DNA of 17,244 nt from contig JAEDLC010000031.1 in assembly GCA_016295505.1 (NCBI GenBank), positions 1 to 17,244 of the forward strand, read 5' to 3'. A program made the position numbers and the translations under genes. The notes under the pieces were generated by a model. It was not told the origin of the DNA. It worked only from the letters and a program-made list of their open reading frames with translations, and did no database searches. Numbering within the stretch: the first letter of the stretch is position 1; every line of letters begins with the position of its first letter. Shown here piece by piece: positions 1 through 7,744 of this stretch. This stretch comes from Dorea sp. (GTDB lineage: Bacteria; Bacillota_A; Clostridia; Lachnospirales; Lachnospiraceae).

Positions 1-2
1 TC

Positions 3-146
3 AGAATATGGATGGGAGTGGGAAAGTCAGTTTCGTTTACCGGAGATGTATCTCTTGGACATGGACCGATCGCTCAATTTTTTTTACGTCATATTCTGAA
101 GAGGGAACTGGAAAAGAGAAAAAGAACAGATTCACTTTCAGGCTGA
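3..146 (+). CDS. 3' end of an unidentified gene (partial)
   Basis: Reading from base 3 gives 47 open codons ending in TGA at 144-146. The translation begins RIWMGVGKSVSFTGDVSLG and ends in a basic amphipathic stretch (LRHILKRELEKRKR) with a short polar tail. Its codons (GGA, CTG, GAA, AAG, CCG) match the neighbouring genes. Of the frames open at the left edge it gives the most protein-like translation. The other two are a 32-codon frame ending at 99 and a frame open to 193 with unusual composition. I do not recognise the family. The gene is cut by the left edge, and the terminator at 224-265 fits as its end. The frame choice is an inference. Confidence 0.45.
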   Translation, partial: RIWMGVGKSVSFTGDVSLGHGPIAQFFLRHILKRELEKRKRTDSLSG

Positions 147-223
147 ATCATAAGAAAAAAATAAGAAATTACTTTTCGTCACTATGTACATGATGAAAAA
201 TATGTTTTTTTTGTGAAAAACAT

Positions 224-265
224 GAGGAAATCAACAAAAAAGTATGATTTCCTCTTTATTTTTTT
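224..265 (+). terminator. Rho-independent terminator
   Basis: GAGGAAATCA (224-233) pairs perfectly with TGATTTCCTC (245-254) across an 11-nt A-rich loop and is followed by TTTATTTTTTT. A second A/T-only-rich inverted repeat, ATGTTTTT (202-209) with AAAAACAT (216-223), abuts it on the 5' side. The terminator closes the gene upstream and insulates the regulator gene that follows. Confidence 0.8.
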
Positions 266-286
266 GGTAATATATATTAGTATAAT
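259..286 (+). promoter_or_regulatory. Probable promoter of the regulator-ftsEX operon
   Basis: A perfect TATAAT lies at 281-286, in an AT-rich stretch directly after the terminator. The -35 region is poor: only a T tract falls at the right distance, and the better-looking TTGGTA (264-269) is only 11 nt from the -10. A weak -35 would fit an activator-dependent promoter, but that is inference. Transcription would start near 293, leaving about 75 nt of leader before the first gene. Confidence 0.45.
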
Positions 287-301
287 ACATGAAAATCCGC
301 A

Positions 302-340
302 TTTCGCACGAAAGGCACTTTATTTCGTTGTGAAAAGTGC
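302..340 (+). promoter_or_regulatory. Possible operator or leader hairpin upstream of the PucR/CdaR-like gene
   Basis: Two related inverted repeats follow the -10: TTTCGCACGAAA (302-313) and TTTCGTTGTGAAA (323-335), with starts 21 bp apart, about two helical turns. Independently, GCACTTT (315-321) can pair with AAAGTGC (334-340) as a leader hairpin. Position just downstream of the likely start point suits a repressor or autoregulatory site. No protein is assigned to it. Confidence 0.35.
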
Positions 341-367
341 ATATTGAAAAGAGTGGAGGGGATAGAT

Positions 368-1456
368 ATGATATCTAATCAAATACTTCAAAGTACAATT
401 GAAGGATTGAAAGGAATTACAAGGATTGATTTCTGTGTAATGGATACGGACGGGAAATCCCTTGCAAGTACGTTTCCGGATGAAGAAAATTATGCAGGAG
501 AAGTAGTTTCTTTTGTGGAATCTCCGGCAGACAGTCAGGTCGTGCAAGGATATCAGTTTTTTAAGATTTTTGATGAGCATCAGCTGGAATATATTCTTCT
601 TGCAAATGGTGGCAGTGATGATGTCTACATGGTTGGAAAGATTGCAGCTTTTCAGATCCAGAATCTTCTGGTTGCTTATAAAGAACGATTTGATAAAGAT
701 AATTTTATAAAAAATCTGTTGCTTGATAATCTGCTTCTGGTAGATATATATAATCGTGCCAAAAAATTACATATTGACACAGAAGTAAGACGTGTTATCT
801 TTATTATTGAAACAAAGCATGAAAAAGACAGTAATGCGCTGGATAATGTCCGTAACCTTCTGGGAAATCGTATCAAAGATTTTGTGACTGCTGTTGATGA
901 GAAGAATATTATCGTTGTAAAGGAACTGGAGCCGGGTGACGGTCATGTAGAACTGGAAAAGGCAGCTCAGAATATGTATGAGCTTTTGAAAGAAGATGGG
1001 GAAGAGGATATTCTGATCGCGTACGGAACAGTTGTAAATGATATTAAGGAAGTATCAAAGTCATACAAGGAAGCAAAGCTTGCACTGGATGTTGGCAAGA
1101 TCTTCTTTGGAGATCGGAATGTGATCGCATACAGTGCGCTTGGGATCGGGCGCCTGATCTATCAGCTGCCGATTCCTCTCTGTAAGATGTTCATACGTGA
1201 GATTTTTGAGGGGAAATCTCCGGATGACTTTGATGAGGAGACATTGACGACGATCAACAAGTTCTTTGAGAACAACCTGAATGTGTCAGAGACATCCAGA
1301 CAATTGTATATTCATCGTAATACGCTGGTTTACCGACTGGATAAGCTCCAGAAGAGTACCGGTCTTGATCTGCGTGTGTTTGAAGATGCCATTACTTTTA
1401 AGATTGCGCTTATGGTTGTAAAATATATGAAGTATATGGAGTCGTTGGAGTATTAA
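368..1456 (+). CDS. PucR/CdaR-family transcriptional regulator
   Basis: A 362-residue predicted DNA-binding regulator. The C-terminus (about 295-350) is a helix-turn-helix of the PucR/CdaR type, with the characteristic run NVSETSRQLYIHRNTLVYRL in which successive helices carry the RN-TL-YRL signature. The middle (about 140-245) resembles the degenerate GGDEF-like domain found in such regulators, including SYKEAKLALDVG. The N-terminus (IDFCVMDTDGKSLAST) resembles a diacid-recognition or PAS-like sensor, but it is short and its ligand cannot be read. The start is taken at the ATG at 368 because GGAGGGG (355-361) sits 6 nt before it; an upstream in-frame TTG at 344 has no ribosome binding site. 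The stop lies 16 nt before ftsE, so it is very probably co-transcribed with the division genes. Family is secure; regulatory target and effector are not. Confidence 0.85.
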   Translation: MISNQILQSTIEGLKGITRIDFCVMDTDGKSLASTFPDEENYAGEVVSFVESPADSQVVQGYQFFKIFDEHQLEYILLANGGSDDVYMVGKIAAFQIQNLLVAYKERFDKDNFIKNLLLDNLLLVDIYNRAKKLHIDTEVRRVIFIIETKHEKDSNALDNVRNLLGNRIKDFVTAVDEKNIIVVKELEPGDGHVELEKAAQNMYELLKEDGEEDILIAYGTVVNDIKEVSKSYKEAKLALDVGKIFFGDRNVIAYSALGIGRLIYQLPIPLCKMFIREIFEGKSPDDFDEETLTTINKFFENNLNVSETSRQLYIHRNTLVYRLDKLQKSTGLDLRVFEDAITFKIALMVVKYMKYMESLEY

Positions 1457-1472
1457 TAATTAGGAGGACAGT

Positions 1473-2159
1473 ATGATTGAACTAAGAGACGTGAAGAAAG
1501 AGTACTCAAAAGGGGTTGCAGCACTCAATGGCATAAACCTGAAGATCGAACAGGGAGAGTTTGTGTTTATTGTAGGTGACAGTGGATCCGGGAAGTCGAC
1601 ATTGATCAAGCTTATCATGAAAGAGCTGGAGCCTACGTCCGGAACGATTATTGTAAACGGACATAATCTGAACAGAATGAAACATCGCCAGATTCCGATG
1701 TATCGAAGAGGGATCGGAGTTGTATTTCAGGATTTCAGACTTTTGAAAGACAGAAATATCTATGAGAATATTGCATTTGCACAGAGAGTTACTGAGACAT
1801 CGAGCCGTGTGATCAAGAAAAAGGTACCGGCTGCGTTGTCACTGGTAGGACTGGCTCAGAAATATAAGTCCTATCCGAAGGAGCTTTCCGGTGGAGAGCA
1901 GCAGAGAGTAGCGATTGCAAGAGCGATTGTAAATGAACCGACGATTTTGCTGGCAGATGAGCCTACAGGTAATCTGGATCCGACAAATTCATGGGAGATT
2001 ATGAAGCTTCTGGAGGAGGCGAATGACAGAGGGACAACAGTTCTGGTAGTTACACACAACCAGGAGATTGTAAACGAGATGAAGAAGCGCGTCGTTACGA
2101 TGAAGAAGGGAGTCATTGTAAGCGACGAGAAAAAAGGTGGGTATAATAATGAGAATTAG
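1473..2159 (+). CDS. ftsE: Cell division ATP-binding protein FtsE
   Basis: FtsE is the cytoplasmic ATPase of the FtsEX complex, which drives extracellular peptidoglycan hydrolases rather than transporting a solute. The 228-residue protein has a full ABC cassette: Walker A GDSGSGKST (35-43), Q-loop Gln86, signature LSGGEQ (138-143), Walker B TILLADEP (157-164) with catalytic Glu163, D-loop, and switch His195. The N-terminus (MIELRDVKKEY) and the segment FQDFRLLKDRNIYENIAFA are typical of FtsE. AGGAGG (1462-1467) precedes the ATG by 5 nt. The 3' end overlaps the start of ftsX by 11 nt, the usual translational coupling of this pair. Confidence 0.97.
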   Translation: MIELRDVKKEYSKGVAALNGINLKIEQGEFVFIVGDSGSGKSTLIKLIMKELEPTSGTIIVNGHNLNRMKHRQIPMYRRGIGVVFQDFRLLKDRNIYENIAFAQRVTETSSRVIKKKVPAALSLVGLAQKYKSYPKELSGGEQQRVAIARAIVNEPTILLADEPTGNLDPTNSWEIMKLLEEANDRGTTVLVVTHNQEIVNEMKKRVVTMKKGVIVSDEKKGGYNNEN

Positions 2160-3057
2160 TACGTTGGGATATTCAATGAAACAAGGGGTAAAGAACATTA
2201 AGAGAAACAGTATGTTCTCAATCGCATCTATTGCGACGATGGCAGCATGTATCTTTTTGTTCGGCTTGTTTTATTCTATTGTAGTGAACTTTAACTACAT
2301 GGTGGAAAAGGCAGAAGAAGGGGTTGCCATAACCGTATTTTTCGAAGAAGGATTGTCAGACAGTGAGAAAAAAGAGATCGGAAAAGCCCTGGAGAAGACG
2401 GATGGAGTTCTGGAAGTAAACTATGTAAGTGCAGATGAGGCATGGGACAGTTTCAAGGATGAATACTTTGGAGAATCCGCTGATCTGGCAGATGGTTTTA
2501 AAGATGATAATCCGCTTGCCAATTCTGATAACTATGAAGTATATATGTCAGACGTGTCCAAGCAGAAAGAGGTCGTGTCTTATGCGGAGAGTCTGGATGG
2601 AGTGCGTAAGGTAAAGAGATCCGATGTTGTGGCTAAGACGCTTACCAGTGTAAATAAACTGGTGGGATACGTGTCAGCAGTCATTATTGCGATTCTTCTT
2701 GCTGTATCGATCTTCCTGATCAGTAATACGGTAACGATGGGAATTACTGTCAGACGGGAAGAGATTGCAATCATGAAGTATATCGGGGCAAAAGACGGAT
2801 TTGTCAGGGCGCCGTTCGTGATAGAAGGTCTGATCATTGGAGCTGTGGGAGCACTGATCCCTCTGGTTTTATTGTTCTTCCTGTATGATAAGGCGATTAC
2901 CTATATTATGACAAAGTATAGTCTGTTGAGTAATATTGTGGAGTTTCTCCCGGTTACAAGTGTATACAGGACATTACTTCCGGTCGGAGTCCTGCTGGGT
3001 GTCGGAATTGGTTTCCTGGGAAGTTTCTTTACGATCCGCAAGCACTTAAAAGTGTAA
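2149..3057 (+). CDS. ftsX: Cell division membrane protein FtsX
   Basis: FtsX is the membrane partner of FtsE. The 302-residue protein has the family topology: a cytoplasmic basic N-terminus, one membrane span (about 22-46), a large extracellular loop (about 50-165) that in characterised systems contacts the coiled-coil hydrolase, then three spans (about 171-195, 222-246, 275-297) and a basic C-terminus. The conserved cytoplasmic segment NTVTMGITVRREEIAIMKYI between spans 2 and 3 is the FtsX/MacB signature. The start is placed at the ATG at 2149, preceded by AAGGTGGG (2134-2141); the GTG at 2137 in the same frame lies within that ribosome binding site. It lies directly before its likely extracellular partner, the M23 protein. 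Confidence 0.96.
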   Translation: MRISTLGYSMKQGVKNIKRNSMFSIASIATMAACIFLFGLFYSIVVNFNYMVEKAEEGVAITVFFEEGLSDSEKKEIGKALEKTDGVLEVNYVSADEAWDSFKDEYFGESADLADGFKDDNPLANSDNYEVYMSDVSKQKEVVSYAESLDGVRKVKRSDVVAKTLTSVNKLVGYVSAVIIAILLAVSIFLISNTVTMGITVRREEIAIMKYIGAKDGFVRAPFVIEGLIIGAVGALIPLVLLFFLYDKAITYIMTKYSLLSNIVEFLPVTSVYRTLLPVGVLLGVGIGFLGSFFTIRKHLKV

Positions 3058-3084
3058 CAGGTATATTCCGGAAAGGAGATACAT

Positions 3085-4203
3085 ATGATACGAAGAAAGA
3101 GGATGATCAGTTTTCTGCTGATTCTGGCGCTTTCTCTTGGTACTGTGATGCAGGCGGACGCCACGGAGATAGACGATACGAAAAAGAAAGCGGAGGAATT
3201 AAAAAAGAAGAAGCAGGACGCGGAAAACGAAAAAGCATCTCTGGCAGAACAGCTGGAATCTGTAGTGGCAGAGATGGAGGATACAAAAGGTAAAATTGAA
3301 GAAAAAGAAAATGAGATAAGTACAAAAGAAGAAGAACTGATTCAGGCTAAGATTGATGAAAACGATCAATACGAAAGCATGAAGAAAAGAATTCGTTATA
3401 TGTATGAAAGCGGAAACTCCCAGTTTATTGAAATACTCTGTGAATCGAAAAATATCAGTGACTTTTTGAATAAAGCGGAATATATATCAACGATCTCGTC
3501 TTATGACAGGGAAATGCTGGTGGAATTTCAGGAGATTGTTCAGCAGGTAGAAGAACAGGAGACTTCTCTTCGGGAGGAGTACGATGATCTTCAGACGATG
3601 CAGGATGATCTGATCGAGAAACAGGAGAATGTAAAGGAACTGATTGCCAGCAAGGAAGAGGAAATCGGGCAGATTGAAAGTGATCTTGGAGATACGCAGG
3701 ATAAACTTGCGGAACTGGAGGCTGCTGCGGCAGAAGCGCTGCGTAAGCAGCAGGAACAGCAGCAGGCGGCAGGTGGTTCCGGCGGAACTGCGGGAGGATC
3801 GGTCATAACCGGTAACGGTACATTTACACATCCGTGTCCCGGATACAGTTACATATCCAGTAATTTTGGATACAGGGAACAGCCTTTGCCCGGAGCGAGT
3901 ACCAATCACAAGGGAATTGATTATGCGGCTGCAACAGGAACACCGATCTATGCTGCGGCAGGCGGAACTGTAGTTTCTGCGGGATATTCCGGAAATGCAG
4001 GAAATATGATTGTAATTAACCATGGAAATGGGCTGACCACTTATTATATGCATTGTCATCAAATATTTGTCAGCGCGGGGCAGACCGTGAGCAAAGGACA
4101 GAATATTGCTACGGTTGGAACCACTGGTAATTCTACCGGTCCGCATCTTCATTTTCAGGTGAATTTAAACGGAATGCCGGTGAATCCGGCGAACTATTTT
4201 TGA
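3085..4203 (+). CDS. Secreted coiled-coil M23 (LytM) peptidoglycan hydrolase, likely FtsEX-activated
   Basis: A 372-residue predicted murein endopeptidase. Residues 1-26 form a signal peptide (basic MIRRKR, then a hydrophobic core, cleavage likely near ADA-TE). Residues about 30-225 are a long, charged heptad-rich coiled coil (KKKAEELKKKKQDAENEK and so on). A Gly/Ser/Gln linker (about 222-242) leads to the LytM domain (about 245-372). The zinc ligands are intact: His275 and Asp279 in HKGID, and His356 in HLH, with His323 in the YYMH position as the expected catalytic His. An intact site sets it apart from EnvC, the E. coli FtsEX partner, whose LytM domain is degenerate. The coiled coil plus its position after ftsX point to activation by FtsEX, as for EnvC, PcsB and CwlO-type proteins; this is inference. 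AAAGGAG (3072-3078) lies 6 nt before the ATG. Confidence 0.92.
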   Translation: MIRRKRMISFLLILALSLGTVMQADATEIDDTKKKAEELKKKKQDAENEKASLAEQLESVVAEMEDTKGKIEEKENEISTKEEELIQAKIDENDQYESMKKRIRYMYESGNSQFIEILCESKNISDFLNKAEYISTISSYDREMLVEFQEIVQQVEEQETSLREEYDDLQTMQDDLIEKQENVKELIASKEEEIGQIESDLGDTQDKLAELEAAAAEALRKQQEQQQAAGGSGGTAGGSVITGNGTFTHPCPGYSYISSNFGYREQPLPGASTNHKGIDYAAATGTPIYAAAGGTVVSAGYSGNAGNMIVINHGNGLTTYYMHCHQIFVSAGQTVSKGQNIATVGTTGNSTGPHLHFQVNLNGMPVNPANYF

Positions 4204-4222
4204 GAGATAAGGTCATAGTCGT

Positions 4223-5392
4223 ATGAAAGAGAAAAAAAGTTTTTTCAAGGGGGCGCTTTTTGGCGCCCTTGCTATGTTATTGATTGCAGCATTGGCTGCC
4301 TGTGGAATAAAAGCAGGTAAAAAGGAAGCGGTTACTGAGACAACGGAGACAAAGATATCTGAACTCAAGACACTGATTGATCAGAATTATCTTGGTGATG
4401 TTGATGAAGATGAACTGGAAGAAGGAATCTATAAAGGGTATATCAGTGGGCTGGATGACCCGTATTCCGTCTATTATGACGAGGAAGAGACCCAGGCGCT
4501 TTATGAGTCGACTCAGGGAGAGTACAGCGGGATCGGAGCTGTTCTCAGTCAGAATATGGATTCCGGTGTGATTACGCTGGTGCAGATCTATGAAGATTCT
4601 CCGGCCATGAAAGCCGGCCTTCAGGATAATGATATCTTATATAAGGTTGAAGGAGAGGAAGTGACCGGTCAGGATCTTACGGAGGTTGTCAGTAAGATCA
4701 AAGGGGAACAGGGAACAGAGGTGAACCTTACGGTGCTTCGTGGTGAAGATGCAGAAGAGATTACGGTAACAGCGATCAGAGATAAGATACAGGCGCAGAC
4801 GGTACAGTATCAGATGCTGGAAGACAATATCGGCTACATTGCAGTGTCTGAATTTGATGCAGTGACTTATGATCAGTATAAAGCAGCATTGGAAGATCTG
4901 GAAAATCAGGGAATGAATGGCCTGATCGTTGATCTTCGGAATAACCCGGGAGGCTCTCTGAGTACCGTATGCGATATGGTAGATCTTATGGTTCCCGAAG
5001 GACTGGTTGTATATACGGAAGATAAGAATGGAAAGCGAAACGAGATGACCTCCGATGAGGAACATCAGTTTAATCAACCGCTGGTTGTTCTGGTCAATGG
5101 ATACAGTGCCAGCGCATCTGAGATCTTTTCCGGAGCGATACAGGATTATGGAACAGGGACGATCGTTGGAACTCAGACCTATGGAAAGGGCGTTGTTCAG
5201 CAATTGTTCGACCTGGATGACGGAACCTGTGTAAAGCTTACGATTGCCGAATATTTTACTCCAAAGGGACGCAGTATCAACGGCAAGGGAATTACTCCGG
5301 ATGTGGAAGTGGAACATGAACGAGATGAGAATCATCCGGAAGCTGATAATCAGCTTGATAAAGCGATAGAGGTCATTCAGGGACTTCGATAA
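4223..5392 (+). CDS. S41-family C-terminal processing protease (CtpA-like), predicted lipoprotein
   Basis: A 389-residue extracytoplasmic serine protease with a PDZ domain. A short basic N-terminus and hydrophobic stretch end in a lipobox, LAAC, with Cys27 as the predicted lipidated residue. The PDZ domain spans about 100-185 (GIGAVLSQ, AGLQDNDIL). The peptidase domain follows, with Ser297 in GYSASASE, Lys322 in YGKG and Gln326, matching the Ser-Lys-Gln spacing (25 and 4) of Bacillus CtpB. It probably trims or degrades an exported protein; the neighbouring M23 hydrolase is an attractive candidate by location, but that is inference. The ribosome binding site is weak (GATAAGG, 4206-4212), and only 19 nt separate it from the M23 gene, so translation may be partly coupled. 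It ends the operon, with a terminator 15 nt after the stop. Confidence 0.93.
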   Translation: MKEKKSFFKGALFGALAMLLIAALAACGIKAGKKEAVTETTETKISELKTLIDQNYLGDVDEDELEEGIYKGYISGLDDPYSVYYDEEETQALYESTQGEYSGIGAVLSQNMDSGVITLVQIYEDSPAMKAGLQDNDILYKVEGEEVTGQDLTEVVSKIKGEQGTEVNLTVLRGEDAEEITVTAIRDKIQAQTVQYQMLEDNIGYIAVSEFDAVTYDQYKAALEDLENQGMNGLIVDLRNNPGGSLSTVCDMVDLMVPEGLVVYTEDKNGKRNEMTSDEEHQFNQPLVVLVNGYSASASEIFSGAIQDYGTGTIVGTQTYGKGVVQQLFDLDDGTCVKLTIAEYFTPKGRSINGKGITPDVEVEHERDENHPEADNQLDKAIEVIQGLR

Positions 5393-5406
5393 AATAAAGT
5401 AAAATT

Positions 5407-5438
5407 AAAAGGGAATGCCAGTTTTGGCATTCCCTTTT
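5407..5438 (+). terminator. Rho-independent terminator after the S41 protease gene
   Basis: A perfect 14-bp stem, AAAAGGGAATGCCA (5407-5420) with TGGCATTCCCTTTT (5425-5438), has a 4-nt loop GTTT. The T-rich end is part of the stem and the 5' arm begins with A residues, so it could also work on the opposite strand. It separates the wall operon from the pyrimidine operon. It is not an attenuator for pyrC, because a plausible pyr promoter lies downstream of it. Confidence 0.88.
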
Positions 5439-5446
5439 AGCATCCC

Positions 5447-5475
5447 TTGTGATAGAATAAATCATAGTATGGAAT
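5447..5475 (+). promoter_or_regulatory. Probable promoter region of the pyr operon
   Basis: Two overlapping candidates are visible between the terminator and pyrC. One is TTGTGA (5447-5452), 17 nt, TGGAAT (5470-5475). The other is an extended -10, TGATAGAAT (5450-5458), whose -35 would fall in the terminator stem. Each is a partial match. The leader to the ATG at 5506 would be only about 20-45 nt, too short for a PyrR-type attenuator. Confidence 0.4.
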
Positions 5476-5505
5476 TTTATCATAAGGATAGAAAGGACAA
5501 CTTAT

Positions 5506-6783
5506 ATGACAATTTTAATTCAAAATGGACATGTGATAGATCCACATACCAAAAGAGATGAATGCTGCGATGTACTCATTGAAGATGACAGAATTAAGAA
5601 AGTCGCAGAGAAGATTGATGTAAAGACGGATCGTGTGATCGATGCAACAGGGTGTTATGTGATGCCTGGTTTTATAGACCTTCATGTGCATCTGCGGGAT
5701 CCGGGACTGGAATACAAAGAAACTCTGGAAACAGGAGGAAAGGCTGCTGCAAGGGGCGGTGTTACGACAATCTGTGCAATGCCCAATACCAAACCGGTTA
5801 CCGACAGCGGTGAGATGGTGGAGGAGCTGCATGAGCGAGCGAAGATCGAGTCACCGGTTCATGTGATTCAGCTGGGCGCTGTTACGAAGAGACAGGCAGG
5901 TGAAGAACTGGCTGATATTGAGGGGATGGCAAAAGCCGGCTGCCATGCGATCAGCGAAGACGGAAAATCAGTGATGAATGCTTCTCTGTACAGACAGGGT
6001 ATGAAGAAGGCAAAAGAGTGTGGAATCGCCGTGTTTGCACACTGTGAAGATATTACCATGGTAGAAGGCGGAGTAATGAATGCAGGGGAACGTGCAAAGG
6101 AGCTTGGCCTTAAGGGAATTACGAATTCGGTTGAAGATGTGATCGTGGCCAGGGATATTCTGCTTGCAAAGGAAACAGGCGTGAGGCTTCATCTGTGTCA
6201 CTGTTCCACTGCAGACAGTGTGAAGATGGTTCGCCTGGCAAAAGAAGAAGGACTGCCGGTGACCGCAGAGGTATGTCCGCATCACTTTATGTTGTGCACG
6301 GATGATATTCCGGAAGACGATGGTAATTATAAGATGAATCCTCCGCTTAGAAGCAGAGAAGATATGGAGGCACTGAGGCAGGGGCTGAAAGATGGAACCA
6401 TGGACGTAATCGCAACGGATCATGCACCTCATGCGGAAGAGGAAAAGAACAGATCCATGAAAAATGCAGCATTTGGAATCGTAGGACTGGAGACATCTGC
6501 AGCGCTTACGTATACAGGACTTGTTAAGACAGGGCTGATCGATATGATGGGAATGGCAGAGAAGATGAGTTATCATCCGGCCCGGATCCTTGGTCTGGAA
6601 GAAAAGGGATCCGTATCTGAGGGAAAAATTGCAGATATTGTCGTGTTTGATCCGAATCCGACCTATAAGATCGATAAGAACACATTTGTATCCAAAGGGA
6701 AGAATACACCGTTTGACGGATATGAGGTTACCGGCGAGGTAAGGTATACACTGGCGGACGGTAAGATTGTTTTTGAAAAATAA
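5506..6783 (+). CDS. pyrC: Dihydroorotase (type I)
   Basis: Dihydroorotase cyclises N-carbamoyl-L-aspartate to dihydroorotate, the third step of UMP synthesis. The 425-residue length and motifs fit the Gram-positive type I enzyme: DLHVHLRDPG carries metal ligands His60 and His62, AISEDG carries Asp152, His179 lies in FAHCED, His232 in HLCHCS, and catalytic Asp305 in ATDHAPH. Substrate-binding PNTKPVTD is also present. The ATG at 5506 is preceded by GAAAGGA (5491-5497). It opens the pyr block and lies 22 nt before pyrF. Carbamoyltransferase genes that often neighbour it (pyrB, pyrI) are not in the window. Confidence 0.96.
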   Translation: MTILIQNGHVIDPHTKRDECCDVLIEDDRIKKVAEKIDVKTDRVIDATGCYVMPGFIDLHVHLRDPGLEYKETLETGGKAAARGGVTTICAMPNTKPVTDSGEMVEELHERAKIESPVHVIQLGAVTKRQAGEELADIEGMAKAGCHAISEDGKSVMNASLYRQGMKKAKECGIAVFAHCEDITMVEGGVMNAGERAKELGLKGITNSVEDVIVARDILLAKETGVRLHLCHCSTADSVKMVRLAKEEGLPVTAEVCPHHFMLCTDDIPEDDGNYKMNPPLRSREDMEALRQGLKDGTMDVIATDHAPHAEEEKNRSMKNAAFGIVGLETSAALTYTGLVKTGLIDMMGMAEKMSYHPARILGLEEKGSVSEGKIADIVVFDPNPTYKIDKNTFVSKGKNTPFDGYEVTGEVRYTLADGKIVFEK

Positions 6784-6805
6784 AGAAAATCAGGAGGAAA
6801 GCACA

Positions 6806-7732
6806 ATGATTAATCAGTTAGTTGCTAATATTAAAAGAACAGGAGCACCGATCGTGGTAGGTCTGGATCCGATGTTAAATTACATTCCAAAGCAGGTACA
6901 GGAGAAAGCATTTGCGGAATATGGAGAGACGCTGGAAGGAGCGGCAGAAGCAATCTGGCAGTTTAACAAGGAGATCGTGGATAAGACTTACGATCTGATT
7001 CCTGCAGTGAAGCCACAGATTGCCATGTACGAGCAGTTTGGAATCCCGGGACTTCAGGCGTTCAAAAAGACGGTGGATTACTGCAAGGCAAAGGGACTTG
7101 TAGTAATCGGAGATATCAAGAGAGGAGACATCGGATCTACTTCTGCGGCATATGCAGTCGGACATCTTGGTAAAGTTCAGGTGGGAAGTCAGTCATATGT
7201 TCCTTTTGATGAGGACTTTGTGACGGTGAATCCTTATCTCGGATCTGACGGCGTGAATCCGTTTCTGAATGTATGTAAAGAAGAGAAAAAAGGAATCTTT
7301 GTACTGGTTAAGACATCCAATCCATCCAGTGGAGAGTTCCAGGATCAGTTGATTGACGGACGTCCGCTCTACGAGCTGGTAGGTGAAAAGGTTGCAGCAT
7401 GGGGAGAGGAACTCATGGGTGATGAGTACAGCTATGTGGGAGCAGTTGTCGGAGCAACTTACCCTGAGATGGGAAAAGTTCTTCGTAAAGTGATGCCGAA
7501 GTCTTATATTCTTGTACCAGGCTATGGAGCACAGGGCGGAAAAGGCAAGGATCTGGTTCATTTCTTTAATGAAGACGGTCTTGGAGCAATCGTGAATTCT
7601 TCGAGAGGAATTATTGCTGCATATAAGCAGGAACAGTATGCTTCTTATGGAGAAGAAAACTTTGGCGATGCGTCCAGAGCAGCAGTAGAAGCTATGATTG
7701 CAGATATTAAAGGAGCGCTGGAGAGCAGATAA
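6806..7732 (+). CDS. pyrF: Orotidine 5'-phosphate decarboxylase (long, type 2 form)
   Basis: PyrF decarboxylates OMP to UMP, the last step of the pathway. The 308-residue protein has the conserved VGLDP strand near the N-terminus and the catalytic Asp-Lys-x-x-Asp cluster in GDIKRGDIGSTSAAYA: Asp103, Lys105 and Asp108. The length is that of the longer bacterial subfamily (about 270-310 residues) rather than the short E. coli form. The start is the ATG at 6806, with AGGAGG (6792-6797) 8 nt upstream; an in-frame TTG inside the end of pyrC is less likely. Its stop TAA overlaps the AAGGAG used by pyrK. Confidence 0.96.
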   Translation: MINQLVANIKRTGAPIVVGLDPMLNYIPKQVQEKAFAEYGETLEGAAEAIWQFNKEIVDKTYDLIPAVKPQIAMYEQFGIPGLQAFKKTVDYCKAKGLVVIGDIKRGDIGSTSAAYAVGHLGKVQVGSQSYVPFDEDFVTVNPYLGSDGVNPFLNVCKEEKKGIFVLVKTSNPSSGEFQDQLIDGRPLYELVGEKVAAWGEELMGDEYSYVGAVVGATYPEMGKVLRKVMPKSYILVPGYGAQGGKGKDLVHFFNEDGLGAIVNSSRGIIAAYKQEQYASYGEENFGDASRAAVEAMIADIKGALESR

Positions 7733-7744
7733 GGAGTAACCGTA

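Noticed and set aside
8..193. 61-codon frame at the left edge
   Set aside because: Its start has no ribosome binding site and its composition is unlike the neighbours; the frame ending at 146 looks more protein-like.
344..367. TTG start 8 codons upstream for the PucR/CdaR-like gene
   Set aside because: There is no ribosome binding site before it, whereas GGAGGGG is correctly placed for the ATG at 368.
4247..4270. GC-rich hairpin in the first codons of the S41 protease gene
   Set aside because: It arises from the repeated Gly-Ala-Leu/Phe codons of the signal sequence (KGALFGAL), is bulged, and has no T tract.
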